A stretch of DNA of 64,000 nt from Leptodactylus fallax (Eukaryota; Chordata; Amphibia; Anura; Leptodactylidae). The stretch lies in contig CAMRHE010000063.1 in assembly GCA_947044405.1 (NCBI GenBank), forward strand, positions 4,204,501 to 4,268,500, given 5' to 3'. The position numbers and the translations under genes are program-made. Shown here piece by piece: positions 35,595 to 47,325 of the stretch; within the stretch, counting starts at the first letter, position 1; every line of letters begins with the position of its first letter. The notes beneath the pieces are model-generated. The model had not been told where the DNA came from and did not search any database. It was given only the letters and a program-made list of their open reading frames with translations.

Positions 35595-35813
35595 CTTAAG
35601 GGGGCCGAATAATTTGGCACGCCCCACTTTTCAGTTTTAAATTTTTTACAAAAGTTTAAAATAGCCAATAAATTTTGTTCCACTTCACGATTGTGTCCCA
35701 CTTGTTGATTCTTCACCAAAAAATTAAAATTTTATATCCTTATGTTTGAAGCCTGAAATGTGGCAAAAGGTTGAAAAGTTCAAGGGGGCCGAATACTTTC
35801 GCAAGGCACTGTA

Positions 35814-36869
35814 ATATTTTTAGCAGTTATTTGTTGTAACTCAAAAAAGAAGGGCACGCTGACCATTCTTACTATCTAGTTTAGGCAGGGATCATTATGT
35901 CCTAGGTACTGACATCGAATATTTCCCAATTTAGACAATAAAAGTCATTTATCAATGTGGTTACACTAGATTTTGTGACTCCATTTGACGTACACAACAC
36001 TGTCCTGGAGAAGAGAGGTCACATAGTGAGTGAAAAGTCAATTCTAACATATACTGTATGTTCACTGTATATGGCGCCCCCTATAGTCCCTGGTCCCATG
36101 TATATAGGAGATGCAGTGTGGTAATAGATACTGTTGTCCCCTCTGGTTTCCCATCATACCACAACTATAGGGAGCAGGAGTATGATCCAGCAGCATAAGG
36201 ACCGGCCTGCTACAAAGAGTGTTGACTATGCTCACGCAGATTTCGGTTTTTGCCAGAATTATTAAGAGGTCTGTGCACCCTTTATCCATCATGCCAAAAG
36301 TTGGAAGTGGTTTTAGTGTCCGACTTCAGTGTATAGCGGTGGAACTGTGGTTCTCAGGACATGATAGGAATTGCAGGTGGAAGAGTCACAGGTAGGAGAC
36401 CATGTACAAGGTGTTTCTATGACATTTTAACTTCTTTTGAGGCAAAGAAGGTATGACTTTCTGTAGGGTCTATTCACAAGTCATTATCATTTTGCAGTAT
36501 TAGGGTATGTTCACACAGGTAGGTGCAGATTTCTGCACCTGATTTATCGGAATATGGCACATGGATGAACATATTGCAGGAACAACCTTATTCAGTCAAA
36601 TGGACCTGATTTTAGTAGCAGTCATTTCTGCAACAAATCTGCCAAATGTGCACAAACCTATGTGGTAATGGTCATGGAATACCATCACCTCAAAGATCTG
36701 TGATTGGTTGCAGTGGTCACATGCACACCTCCCAACTTTCAAAGGACTGAAAGAGGGACAGAATGTGTGATGCGCTATGTAGCGCGTGGCAAATTTAGCT
36801 CCACGCACACCCATCCATTTCTCTTTGTACCCCCACACATTATTATGCCCGTACAGTCACCCTGACATT
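35814..36869. other. Non-coding with a MITE fragment
   Basis: TTAGGGTATGTTCACACAGG at about 36501 is the end of a widespread frog MITE; its other end was not found. No gene is seen. Confidence 0.45.
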
Positions 36870-37330
36870 GTATGCCACCATGTTATAATGTCCCCCTCCA
36901 GTTGCCCCCACAGTATAAAGTCCCTCTCCTGGAGCGACCATAGTATAATGTCCCCCTCTAGCTACCCCCACAGTATAAAGTCCTTCACAGTTTAATGTCC
37001 CCCTCCAGTTGCCCCAGTTTAATGTCCCCCTTCAGCTGGCCCCACAGTATAAAGTCCCCCTGCAGTTGCCCCCACAGTATTATGTCCCTCTGCTGGTTCC
37101 CCCGCAGTATCAAACAAACCTAATACTCACCTTGCCCCGTTCCCCTGCTCTTCTTCTCTGCTGCCTCTGGTTCGGGTGGCTTCAGATAGCAGCAGGTGCA
37201 ATGTAAGTGACGTCACCACATCACATCTACAGCTGCCAAAGCAGAGACAGGGCCCGAATGGGGAGACAGGATGCGGATAGCTCTCTACTTCACCATTGTA
37301 TTCAACTCATCCTCCAGGTGCAGACGATTT
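36870..37330. mobile_element. Minisatellite plus GC-rich core (composite repeat)
   Basis: About 36870-37110 is a run of 30-35 bp units containing GCCCCCACAGTATAAAGTCC. It is followed by AATACTCACCTTGCCCC and a GC-rich, partly palindromic core with TGACGTCACCACATCACA. The same order (minisatellite, then CTCACC/CTTACC, then core) recurs at 47.7-48.45 and 50.75-51.45 kb. Confidence 0.6.
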
Positions 37331-37385
37331 GAAGCCGGGACAGTGACCAGGACAGCAGGACAACACCCGCCATAAAATCCTAAAT

Positions 37386-38372
37386 CCTAGACAGGCCGAT
37401 AGACCTCAAATCTGAATGAAGATTTCATAAAAATACACTTCTTTTAGTTATATTTAAAGACTCAGTTTAATCAAATGTTTACTCAGAATTATTATCACAT
37501 ACTGTAGAGATACTCTTTGCTGCTGTAACACACTGAATTTCCCCATTGTGGGACTATTAAAGGACTATTATTATTATTATTATTATCAAGAAGGCTTTCC
37601 TGCAGTATAGCAGATGTTTAGTCCTCTAAATAAAGTCCTCCAAGGAAACATTTTTGAGTCTCCAAAGAAACGCAACCTTTGTCTTTTGTAGAGTCTCTAG
37701 TGGCAAAAAGTGCAGATGACACCTCTGGATCAGAGCAGGAAATCCCGAAGGTGAAGGAGTAGAGAGACTGTGACTTTTTGTTGTTGGATCTCTGGAATGA
37801 ATGGGTCCAAGAAGACATAGACATTGCAATCTCTGGCTAAGAGAGAACCTGTCAATGGAGTCATAGTGGAGTAGTCCTCATCCTCGACTTCTCCAAATCA
37901 AGAAAGAATCCAATGGCCTCCTGAGTCATCCTGGTGGGTTGGTAAGTCTCTGTATCTTCTGGATGGAGTAGCAGTTTCCTTAGTAGACATTCAGAACGCT
38001 TTTCCAGTAGGTCCATGATGGAGGCCCAATAAATGTGACCTAGAAAAAACATGGAAAACAATGTGAGGAAAAAAAAACAAGACCTATTTAACAAGACATA
38101 TTTAACCTATTTAAAGATGTTTTATTAAAGGGGTTGTTTCATGAAGATAACCAGTCAATATGTCCTGTTAAGGCATGAGCATCGTCGAGGAGGGTCCTCT
38201 ACACCAGACTCTCCTCTAGATGCGCTCTATAGGTGGGCATACATGTTAGATGAATGCCAACAGAAACCACTGATTCCTGTGGGACCAGCTGACCATCTAA
38301 TGTGTATGGTAGGGTCCCAACTCTTCCCTGATGACAGATAGTGAGGGAAATGAGGATCGGGCATGTTAGATT
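37386..38372 (-). repeat. Segmental duplication, copy 1
   Basis: About 1 kb shared with 58655-60104 in the same orientation. Similarity is high throughout: long runs such as CAGGAAATCCCGAAGGT, CTCCACTTTC-free UTR-like blocks, and TAGATGCGCTCTATAGGTGG are identical. Copy 1 has an extra segment at about 37519-37590 that includes an ATT microsatellite. Copy 2 has a TTAA element that copy 1 lacks. Confidence 0.9.
37861..38039 (-). CDS. Possible terminal coding exon, duplicated (unidentified)
   Basis: On the minus strand a pyrimidine-rich tract ends TTTTTTCTAG at 38040, a good 3' splice acceptor. The exon then encodes HIYWASIMDLLEKRSECLL followed by RKLLLHPEDTETYQ and a Lys/Arg-rich end before TGA. 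Copy 2 keeps the same length and frame. I do not recognise the protein. The upstream exons are not identifiable next to copy 1, so it may be an exon pseudogene. The next frame over is also open for part of the stretch. Confidence 0.3.
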
Positions 38373-39039
38373 TTAACCCCTTAAAGACCAAACGTCTTTC
38401 TATATTACTCTGAGGTGTCGGAGTTTGTATGGACCTCGGCATCTGAGGGGTTAAATGGCTGAGATTGTTGTCTCCGCCATTAGAGCAGACACTATCACTG
38501 CAGTATAATGGTACAGTTTTTGGCAAGAATAAAACTACAACTCTTAGCAGGTCCCGGGATTTGGGGCTGTTGGGGGTTGTAGTTCTCAGAGGGTCAGGGA
38601 AGAGTAAGGACCTGTTCAGGAATTGAGATGGGCTTCTGCTTTCCTCTTCATTTTCTGGCCCTCCCTGCGGTGGAGACCCGATGCAGAGCTTCCTCTGTTC
38701 AGCCCTTTACTGGCCCCCACGTTATAAAAGCCCCTTTACTGGCCCCACACCATACAACTCACCCTTTTCTGGCCCCACATGGTATAAGGCACCTTTTACT
38801 TTCACCCATATAGTATAAATGCCCTCTTTATCGACTCCCACGCAATATAACTCCTGGCCATCCATACGGCATAACGTCCTTCTTACTGACCCCCCCACCA
38901 CACTATTTTGTCCCCTTTATAGGTGCCCATATAGTAATGGCCCCCATTTACAGGCCACAATACAGTACAGGCCTTTTCCACAATACAGTAGAGGCCACAA
39001 TACAGTACAAGCCAATCCCCCCTTGTCTTCTTCTGTTGT
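38373..39039. other. Non-coding, short C-rich repeats
   Basis: AACCCCTTAAAGACCAAACG at about 38378 is a frog-repeat end. About 38690-38960 has 35-40 bp units with TTTACTGGCCCCACAC and ATATAGTATAA. About 38960-39015 repeats GGCCACAATACAGTACA. No gene is seen. Confidence 0.5.
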
Positions 39040-39044
39040 TTCAA

Positions 39045-39343
39045 AGGAAGAGGAAGGTGATCGACAGCCCCAGCGCTGACTTTTCCAAAAGGAAAATGGC
39101 AGAGGTCCAAAGGGATCCCCTCCCTGAGGATGAAGAGTTGGATCAAATGGTTGAAGAGAGATGCTGGTGGTAGAAACCAAAACCATTGACTTTGAAGAGA
39201 TCATTGACCTTGATGAAGAAGATGGAACTGAAGAAGCCCTGGGATCCTCATCATTGGTGCAGTATGCCGAACAGTGTCTGCTGGGTCTTCTGGAAGCGAC
39301 AGACACCAAGGATGAAGATCCGCCCAACTGGAGTGGTAACTAA
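39045..39343 (+). pseudogene. Tx1 LINE ORF1 C-terminal remnant
   Basis: Two frames give a basic stretch (KRKVIDSPSADFSKRKMAEV) and then an acidic C-terminal region (FEEIIDLDEEDGTEEALGSS) ending PPNWSGN and a stop, about 40 bp before the ORF2 start. Position and composition fit the nucleic-acid-binding ORF1 of a Tx1 element. A shift near 39165 separates the two pieces. Confidence 0.55.
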
Positions 39344-39384
39344 GGTGTATTGTTTGTGTGTCTAACCTTTATTTATCCCCAGTA

Positions 39385-41024
39385 ATGGCTAGGATTAACA
39401 TCTTTTCCATTAACGTGAGGAGCATTAAGGATCAGAGAAGATGACAGATGGTAACATATTTCCTTACTACACAGTCGGCTGATGTATTTATGTTGCAGGA
39501 GTGTGCTCTTCCCTCTTTCAGGTCCTACCAACATCTGGCCAGGAAGTGGAGTCATGGTCCATCCTACTGGTCTGATGGGGGCGACTGTAAGTCTGCAGGT
39601 ATCGCTGTCCACAGGTATCGCTGTAAGTCCGCAGGTATCGCTGTTCTGCTGGCGAAGGTGCTGGCAAACAGGCTGAAGGTTATCATCGGCAGAGTCATCC
39701 ATCTAGACCAGACCTGCAGCATTCCTGGTCGCAGGATCGCGGATAGTCTTACCCTTGTGAGAGACACATTGCACTACATCGGAGACCGCCATGCACATGC
39801 TGCCTTGGTCAGTCTTGATAAGGAGAAGGCATTTGATCGTGTCTTCCACGAATTCATGGCAAAATATCTCTGCAAACTTGGTATGGGTAAGATGTTCTGT
39901 CAGTATGTTAACCTCATATAAGTTTATATTTGCAGCACGGTGCTGGTGAACGGCTGGAAGTCTGACCCCTTCCCAGTTCAGTCAAGGCTGTCCTCTTTCA
40001 CCTCTACTTTTTGTTTGCGTTATAGAACTCTTCACTGAGTCTATCCGGCAGAATGGAGAGCTAAAAGGTATCACCGCACCAGGTCCAGGTCGCTTCAAGG
40101 TCAAGTGCTCGCTCTACATGGATGATGTGATGTCTTCTGCGCTGACCAGCGTATGGTGACTGCACTCGTCCAGACCTGCAAGAAGTTCAGACAAGCTTCA
40201 GGGGCCAAAGTCAACTGCGGGAAATCTGAAGCCATGCTCTTTGGGGACTGGCAACTTGCTTCCTCTGCCCCCTTCCCGTTTTCCATTCAGCCAGACTTCA
40301 TCAAGCTCTTGGGAGCCTGGTTCAGGAAGGAAGGTGCAGCCCTCAAGTCTTGGCAAAAACGCTTGACCAAAGTGAATCAGAGGATCAGACTTTGGAGTCT
40401 CAGACAGCTCTCTATCGAGGGCAAAGCATTTGTCCTGAGGAATAAAGTTCTGCCTGTGCTCCAGTACACCACACAGGCTTGGCCCCCTCTTTTAAGGGCC
40501 ATCACCAGGACTGTGTTTCACTTTGGGGTTCTAAACTGGACAGAGTAAAGCGAGCCATCATGTACAAAGGATCCTGCAAGGGTATCCCAGATATCACAAC
40601 GCTTCTAAGGATTGCCTTTGTGTGCAATTGTGTTTGCAGGACTCTAAGAACAGTTAATGGCTCTGCGGTTAAGGCCATGTCTCGTTTGTTCCTCTTTTCC
40701 CTGTGGCAGGGGCTTGGCTGGGACAAGTGGGACGGCTCCATCCCTTACAACTGGACCGTCCCATGGTTCTTTAGGGATGTCACCAAGTTTGTGAGAGACT
40801 ACTTGATGGAGTCTGGTCCAGGACTCCTAGCGAACACTATTGAGAACATTTGGAAAAATTTATCTTCCAAGAAGCTAACCAACAGGCAAAAGGATATGTC
40901 CTGGATGGCTAGCCAAAGGGAACTGCCCCTGCACTCATTTATGCATGCCTGCAACTTGAGCAAGGCCAGGTACTGCCCCTTTGCTCAGGGCTTATGGATG
41001 TTCAGAAGAATGTTCGTTCACTGA
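39385..41024 (+). pseudogene. Tx1 LINE ORF2 (endonuclease/reverse transcriptase) remnant
   Basis: ORF2 would nick the target and copy the RNA. It begins ATG with RINIFSINVRSIKDQR, then a TGA. The endonuclease piece contains FMLQECALPSFRSYQHLARK and GPSYWS. A deletion then joins directly to RT: LLAKVLANRLKVIIGRVI, IPGRRIADSLTLVRDTL, ALVSLDKEKAFDRV (first catalytic Asp), and a YMDD motif at 40115-40126. Then come SGAKVNCGKSEAMLFGD and the thumb and C-terminal part (WKNLSSKKLTNRQKDMSWM, LPLHSFMHACNL). Frameshifts occur near 39925, 40010 and 40130-40150. It is inactive. Confidence 0.88.
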
Positions 41025-41030
41025 CAGCAA

Positions 41031-43487
41031 GGGGAGATTATAACTAGCCCTGGCATCAAACACAAAAATGAGGGAATATATCAAACCCTGATGTCAAAAA
41101 GCTGCTAAAAAGGCTGGATGCAGAACTTTTTATCTGGTGATTAAATGTAACAAATTTATATATTCTGTACTAAACCAATTAAAGCTTCCTGATGAACATT
41201 TCCTGACCGGCCCGCCATTCTCATTTATTCCCAATATATGACCTGTACCCAGCATTGGCAGAACTACAGTCATCATGGCTGGTTCAAGGGGTGAAACTAC
41301 AGGGGTAGCCACTACTTGTGTATTGAAAACGAAAAAAAAAAATCAAGCAACTTCATGACAAATCAAATGTTTTGCGATTGCAGCGCCAATGTAAAGCTAT
41401 GTGTTTCCATGGATACAGACTACAATCAAACCTTGTGTAGTCTGTGCTTACAATTTATTACCTCTTCTTTTTGGTAATCTACAGGCAGGGAAGGGTTCAT
41501 CCAAGTCTTGTAAAACCAGACTACACAGGTGATCTGTAACTATGGAAACACACAAGCCACCTTGTGGTGGATATGGTTATTACAACTGCACAGAAAAACG
41601 TCAGGACACCTGTACAGGTCACGCTGATCTCACGATCCTGCTTTAACGACCCATGGAACTCAAAACTAGAAGAAAACAAAATATTAATGTTTTACATAGA
41701 AAATAATAAAAGAAAAATATTACACTGAGACAAAGGGGTTAAATAATAACTTGATTTTCTCCTCTTCATTGATCTCTATAGGGGCAATAAAAGGCATCGC
41801 ACAATAATAAAATCTATCAGCTGGGACATACAAGCCTCCTTACATTTTCTTATGGGATTAAGGCAATGATGTAAGGCAGCAGTATAAAGGACTGCGAGCA
41901 AGGTGGAATATACCACAGAGGGGCATGGGAGAGGAGGCTAATATAAATCACTATAATGGCAAGGAGGGGGGGAATACAGTTTAAAGAAGCCGACCCGAAT
42001 CTTGGGATGACAGTGGCGTAATCCAGTGCTAAGCAGCCAATGAGTAAAATAATGTGTTTTGCTGTGTTCACATGTTGCGTTGAAACTACGGCAAAAGATG
42101 AGAAAATGTTGAGCTTTTATTTCCTTAGTCGTCTTCCTGCAGCTGCTCCAGCACCTCTTTCCTTAGAGGTTAGGATTGGTCCAGAGTGATGGTGTCATGC
42201 TCCACCCACTATGTATAACAACTGTCTCAGTCCAATCAGAGGACAGGATATAGTGAGCCCTAAGTGGCCTCACACTACAGGTCATGTGACTACTGTTAGT
42301 TCATATGTCATGGCCATTTTAAAAGTGAGGAGAGTGTATGAGGGTATTCACATGTCTGATACTTTAACAAACAGAAAAAAAAAATGTCTGTTAAAAACTG
42401 AACATGCTCTATATATTTGTCCTTTTTTACGTCCGTTATCAGTGGGTTTGGTTAAAAAAAAAAAAAAAAAACACCAGTGACCAATTCTATTGTTTCAACA
42501 GTCCATTAAAACAGATGCAAAATGGATGACACTCGGGCATCCATACATTAAAAATGGACCAAATCATGAGGTTTTCAGGGCTAAGAAATGGAATCAGTTG
42601 TGTAAATAAGCCCTTAGTGAAGGGGCGGGGCTGTGACAACTCATTAATTCTCATGATAAAAGGGCTGTTATTATCTGTAGAAATTGTGAAGAAGTTATTA
42701 GGGCGACTCCTGTCAGTGATTATTGTGCCTCACTGCTCCTCCCCCCACTCTCTAGACTGGAGATCAGCACAGACTTTTGGGCCATTATAACATCATACAC
42801 CGTACCCCTTCAAATTTCCCATGATGCATTGCCTTTAGCTCTCCTTAGCTTAAATAGATGTCCCACTGAAGTTATCCATGTACAAGTCTGTGCTTTTTCA
42901 AGACTGCTTGTTTTATGGCATGAGTAAGAGGTTGCACAGGATGAAGGGGTGTGGATGCCCTTTTGGGATCCTCCTGACATCTAAGTGGAAGGCACTGTAT
43001 GGCCTTTAGGCTTTCTACCTGCCATGGTTTTCTTTTGTAGAGGTACACAAGTTGTTGGCTCTTAGTTCCAGCAATGAAATGGTAGTGCCTTAGCTCTCTG
43101 GATCAGTGTTTGTTTGAGGGCCCATTCTCTTTTGAGAGGGGCTTCAATAGATATATCTACGTGTGCAAAAGAGAAGTGTTCCTTTAAGAAGGAGCTCTTT
43201 ATACTGTCTAGTACAATAAATACAAGAAGGGTGTGTTATAGTAGTCGGTGGCCCCAGCCTCATGGTGCACGTCCTCTCCTTTGTCGCGTCTTCTCAGTAA
43301 TGGATATGTTTTCAGCTGTTCTATTTTGCATAAATTCCCATAATGCATTGCATGAGGTTCTCCTTAAGTTAAATGAATGTTGCACTGAGGTTGGCTCTAT
43401 GAGGCCAACCTGTCTTAGTTATAGAGTGTGTTCTGCACTTGTGAGGTCAGCGTGGCCTGGCACAGGTCTTGCCTACTGCTCCACCAT
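41031..43487. other. Non-coding, no gene seen
   Basis: One duplicated block was noticed: CATGATGCATTGCC...CTCCTTAGCTTAAAT (about 42820-42870) and a related CATAATGCATTGCA...CTCCTTAAGTTAAAT (about 43338-43385). Poly-A runs occur near 42455. Open frames are short and unconvincing. Confidence 0.4.
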
Positions 43488-43571
43488 ATGAGGATGGCAG
43501 AGTGGTTTAAGGCGCTGTGTTCAGGTCAAAGTCTCCTCTGGAAGCTTGAGTTGGAATCCTAGTTATGAAAA
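43488..43571 (+). pseudogene. tRNA-Leu(CAG)-derived pseudogene
   Basis: The sequence follows the tRNA-Leu(CAG) layout: A box TGGCAGAGTGG, TTTAAGGCGCTG, anticodon loop TTCAGGT (anticodon CAG), a variable arm GTCTCCTCTGGAAGC, and a degraded B box GAGTTGGAATCC (GGTTCGAATCC expected). The acceptor stem is poorly paired, and a run of A follows at 43568-43577. This fits a retroposed tRNA or the head of a tRNA-derived SINE rather than a functional gene. Confidence 0.65.
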
Positions 43572-43577
43572 AAAAAA

Positions 43578-44765
43578 TTCTAGGTCTGTCAGATGAGTGA
43601 AGCTGCTGCTATGTAAGGAGGTTGGTGCTGGACAGTAATGCCAGAACATTTTGTGTAAATTATTAAAAATTTACATCATGGCAAAAAAAAAAATTCAGCT
43701 TTTGAAACCCCACCCCAGCACCCCTCACCCCACCGTCCCTCACCCCACCGATCCCTCACCCCAGCAATGCCTCACCCCAGCGATCCCATAGCCATGTATG
43801 GACAGGACCAGCTTATATAAACCAGCTGCTGAGGCTCCGCCCACCCCACTAGACCACAGAGCAAAATGCCAGATTTCAAGAAATTTTGCCTCATTTAATT
43901 TATTCTTTACACTATTCATTAAACTCAGGGAGAGTTGCAGCAATGCATTCTGGGAAATTATGTAAATTCTATACTTTTGATTGGATAAGAAATAAGGTAG
44001 GCGGTCCATGTCCTAAGGGAACACAGATCAGGACCAGGAGCATGGCCTTCATCCCTCCACATGCTCTTTAATACACAGTCCTGGCCCTCGATGGCCAACA
44101 TCTTGGTCACCAGCTGGTAACGGTTGCAGAGATAGCTGATCGTAGGAATTACTTTAAGGGACATGTCATGCCTGTCGAATTAGGCTGAATAGATTGAGCA
44201 TCTATAGATCTTTAACCACTTCCGGACCACCCATAGACTATATTCTTCCAGGCAATTGTAACCCTGCAAGGACGTTTAGATTGCCAGCCATTTCAACTCA
44301 CCCAGTAATCCCCGAAGTCACCCGGATTTTAGGTTACTGGTGAAAAAGAGCAAAACCTCATACACTCGGCTGCCGGGGCCTTAGTATTCACTGAGCAGTG
44401 ACGTCATCTCAGTGCTGTGAATGTTAATGAGGTGGATCCCAGAGATCCTCCATGAATTTAGAGAGATCTCTATATAGTATTGTATATAGAGATCTCTACA
44501 CGCCAGTACATTGTATGCCTAATAATATATTATCTAAGCATACAACATACCAGTATATAGAAGAGATTTCTCTACATATCGTACACATGCAGGAAAAGGA
44601 AAAGATTCGTATGAGAAAAAAACCTACCTCATGAAAAAAAATTATTAACAATCTGGGGTCTAATCAGCGGCAGACTGGCCCACCAGCCACATCGCTAATG
44701 GAAAGGGACTCGGCCCCATGTTTGGTCGGCCCCTTTCTAATAGAAGCTGGCTCAGTGGAGGTGAA
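43578..44765. other. Non-coding, no gene seen
   Basis: Contains a short tandem of CACCCCACCGATCCCTCACC-like units (about 43710-43785) and a frog-repeat phrase TTTAACCACTTCCGGACCAC at about 44211. No gene is seen. Confidence 0.45.
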
Positions 44766-45335
44766 TTAACCCTTTCCCGACATCCGCCATAATAGTATGG
44801 CGGATATCGGGTGTGTAAATATGGTGGCTGCTCGGGAACCGAGCGGCCGCCATAGCCACCAGGTTTCTGCTGTTTTATACAGGAGAGACCCGGCACTAAT
44901 GCCCGCGATCGGTGACCGCACTGATCACGGGCATTAACTCCTCTGGCGCCTCGGTCAGCATTTTACCGGAGGCGCGCGGGCGCCACCATTTTATCAGGGA
45001 TCGCCAGCACCCGATGCAAGTTCCAGGGCTGGCGTCCCGTTACTATGACACCCTGGAGCCTTGTGAAGCCGTTTTTTTGCAATGCATAGCATTAGTGATC
45101 AAACCCCCTGGGGTTCAAGACCCCTAGGGTGTCTAAACAATGGAAAAAATAAAAAAAAAGTGAAAAAAACATAAAAAAAAAAAAAAAAAATATTAAAAGT
45201 TCAAATCACCCCCCTTTCCCTAGAATATATATAAAAGTACTTAAATACTGTGAAACACATACATATTAGGTACCCCTGTATCCAAAAACCCCCGGCTTTA
45301 AAAATATAAAAAAATTTTTTCCCGGGGGGTAACCG
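44766..45335. mobile_element. Frog-type repeat starting TTAACCCTTTCCCGACAT
   Basis: Starts TTAACCCTTTCCCGACATCC with internal palindromes (CATAATAGTATGGCGGATAT, and GCCCGCGATCGGTG with CACTGATCACGGGC). It continues into the A/T-rich tail shared with the copy at about 29.19-29.95 kb. That copy ends GGAAGGGGTTAA, so together they suggest a TTAA-flanked element of over 1 kb. The right end is lost here in homopolymer-rich sequence. Confidence 0.6.
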
Positions 45336-45493
45336 GTTTTTTTCTTTTTTTTCTCTCTTAAAAAAAATTTTAAAAAAAAGAATAAAAAAAATAGATATTC
45401 CCAAAAATTTTTTATTAAAAATATACCCTGTCTCCCTTTTTTTTTTGGGGGGGGGTGTTATTATTGTTGTATTTTTTTTTTTTGGGGGGGGGA
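45336..45493. other. Homopolymer-rich sequence
   Basis: Alternating runs of T, A and G (for example a G run at about 45447-45454 and T/G runs at 45472-45490). Base accuracy may be low here. Confidence 0.6.
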
Positions 45494-46818
45494 GATTTCC
45501 CAGTATAGTAGTTATATTCTTATACATAGGAGGCAGTATTATAGTAGTTATATTCTTGTACATAGGAGGCAGTATTATAGTAGTTATATTCCTGTACATA
45601 GGAGGCAGTATTATAGTAGTTATATTCTTGTACATGGGGGCAGTATTATAGTAGTTATATTCTTGTACATAGGAGCAGTATTATAGTAGTTATATTCTTG
45701 TACATAGGAGCAGTATTATACTAGTTATATTCTTGTACATAGGATCAGTATTATAGTAGTTATATTCTTGTACATAGGAGCAGTATTATACTAGTTATAT
45801 TCTTGTACATAGGGGCAGTATTATAGTAGTTACTGTATATTCTTGTACATAGGAGCAGTATTATAGTAGTTATATTCTTGTACATAGGATCAGTATTATA
45901 GTAGTTATATTCTTGTACATAGGAGCAGTATTATAGTAGTTGTATTCTTGTACATAGGAGCAGTATTATACTAGTTATATTCTTGTACATAGGAGGCAGT
46001 ATTATAGTAGTTATATTCTTATACATAGGAGCAGTATTATAGTAGTTATATTCTTGTACATAGGGGCAGTATTATAGTAGTTACTGTATATTCTTGTATA
46101 TAGGAGTAGTATTATAGTAGTTATATTCTTGTACATAGGAGGCAGTATTATAGTAGTTATATTCCTGTACATAGGAGGCAGTATTATAGTAGTTATATTC
46201 TTGTACATGGGGGCAGTATTATAGTAGTTATATTCTTGTACATAGGAGCAGTATTATAGTAGTTATATTCTTGTACATAGGAGCAGTATTATACTAGTTA
46301 TATTCTTGTACATAGGATCAGTATTATAGTAGTTATATTCTTGTACATAGGAGCAGTATTATACTAGTTATATTCTTGTACATAGGGGCAGTATTATAGT
46401 AGTTACTGTATATTCTTGTACATAGGAGCAGTATTATAGTAGTTATATTCTTGTACATAGGATCAGTATTATAGTAGTTATATTCTTGTACATAGGAGCA
46501 GTATTATAGTAGTTGTATTCTTGTACATAGGAGCAGTATTATAGTAGTTATATTCTTGTACATAGGAGGCAGTATTATAGTAGTTATATTCTTGTACATA
46601 GGAGGCAGTATTATAGTAGTTATATTCTTGTACATGGGGGCAGTATTATAGTAGTTATATTCTTGTACATAGGGGCAGTATTATAGTAGTTATATTCTTA
46701 TACATAGGAGGCAGTATTATAGTAGTTATATTCTTGTACCTAGGAGGCAGTATTATAGTAGTTATATTCTTATACATAGGAGGCAGTATTATAGTAGTTA
46801 TATTCTTATACATAGGAG
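45494..46818 (+). repeat. 35/36-bp satellite with a 573-bp higher-order repeat
   Basis: About 37 tandem copies of GTAGTTATATTCTTGTACAT followed by AGGAGCAGTATTATA (35 bp; 36 with AGGAGG). Variant markers (CCTGTACAT, AGGATCAG, TACTAGTTAT, TTACTGTATATTC) recur in the same order 573 bp apart: for example, CCTGTACAT at 45591 and 46164. A block of about 16 units was therefore duplicated as a whole. Confidence 0.93.
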
Positions 46819-46910
46819 CAGGGGCTCACCGCTAATGAGGCGAAGTGAGGCGGCCGCCTCAGGCGTCACTGCCTGGGGGGCGGCATTTTTTATTGTCTAT
46901 TTAATGTAAA

Positions 46911-46981
46911 CCAGCCCAGGACAGGCCGCTTAAAAAAAAACAAAAAACAAAGCTGCGCGATACCTGTCCTGGGCTGGTTTA
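46911..46981. repeat. Hairpin: AACCAGCCCAGGACAGG inverted repeat
   Basis: AACCAGCCCAGGACAGG at about 46911 pairs perfectly with CCTGTCCTGGGCTGGTT ending near 46980, with an A-rich loop. It lies near the left end of the hAT-type element. Confidence 0.85.
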
Positions 46982-47115
46982 CGAGAACTCTGCATGTCAG
47001 TGCAGGCGGCGATACAATGACATCATCGCGCCTCCTACAGTGACACGCAGACGTCACGGCCAAGAAGAGGAGGAGGCGGCGGCTGCATCTAGGCATCGGA
47101 GGTAGGTGAGGATAA

Positions 47116-47120
<5 letters not shown>

Positions 47121-47149
<29 letters not shown>
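47121..47149. repeat. AT dinucleotide microsatellite
   Basis: About 29 bp of TA inside the hAT-type element. Confidence 0.95.
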
Positions 47150-47154
<5 letters not shown>

Positions 47155-47325
47155 GCTGCTACCTGCTGAAGCATCCCCGGCACGTAACGGCCTATTTACT
47201 TACCGATCCCCGCTGCTGGTCGTGGCCGCCCCCGCTTCCCCTTTTGCTATGGGACACAGAAGCGGCTGTGTGCAGGAGCGGGGATGGCAAGTGAGGCCGC
47301 GGCCCGCGAACCCCATCAAATACTA

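Larger units (their letters stand above)
33557..35811 (+). mobile_element. Tc1/mariner element with complete ends and a secondary insertion
   Basis: Terminal repeats begin CAGTGCCTTGCGAAAGTATT and match over more than 150 bp. TA flanks both ends (33555-33556 and 35812-35813). From memory, this end sequence is nearly that of a Tc1 family also found in salmonid and other fish genomes. At 2255 bp it is longer than the usual 1.6 kb because about 600 bp were inserted at 33860-34485. The transposase frame is broken, so it is dead. Confidence 0.93.
39040..41030 (+). mobile_element. Tx1-type LINE, truncated and internally deleted
   Basis: It comprises the end of ORF1, the start of ORF2 (endonuclease), a jump to the reverse transcriptase, and the ORF2 C-terminal region, all on the plus strand in colinear order. 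Sequence after 41030 may be 3' UTR. Tx1-type LINEs are abundant in Xenopus and other frogs and in fish. No target duplication or A-rich tail was identified. Confidence 0.85.

Noticed and set aside
45201..46208. Minus-strand frames with repeated MYKNITTIILPP
   Set aside because: This is the translation of the 35-bp satellite, not a repeat protein.
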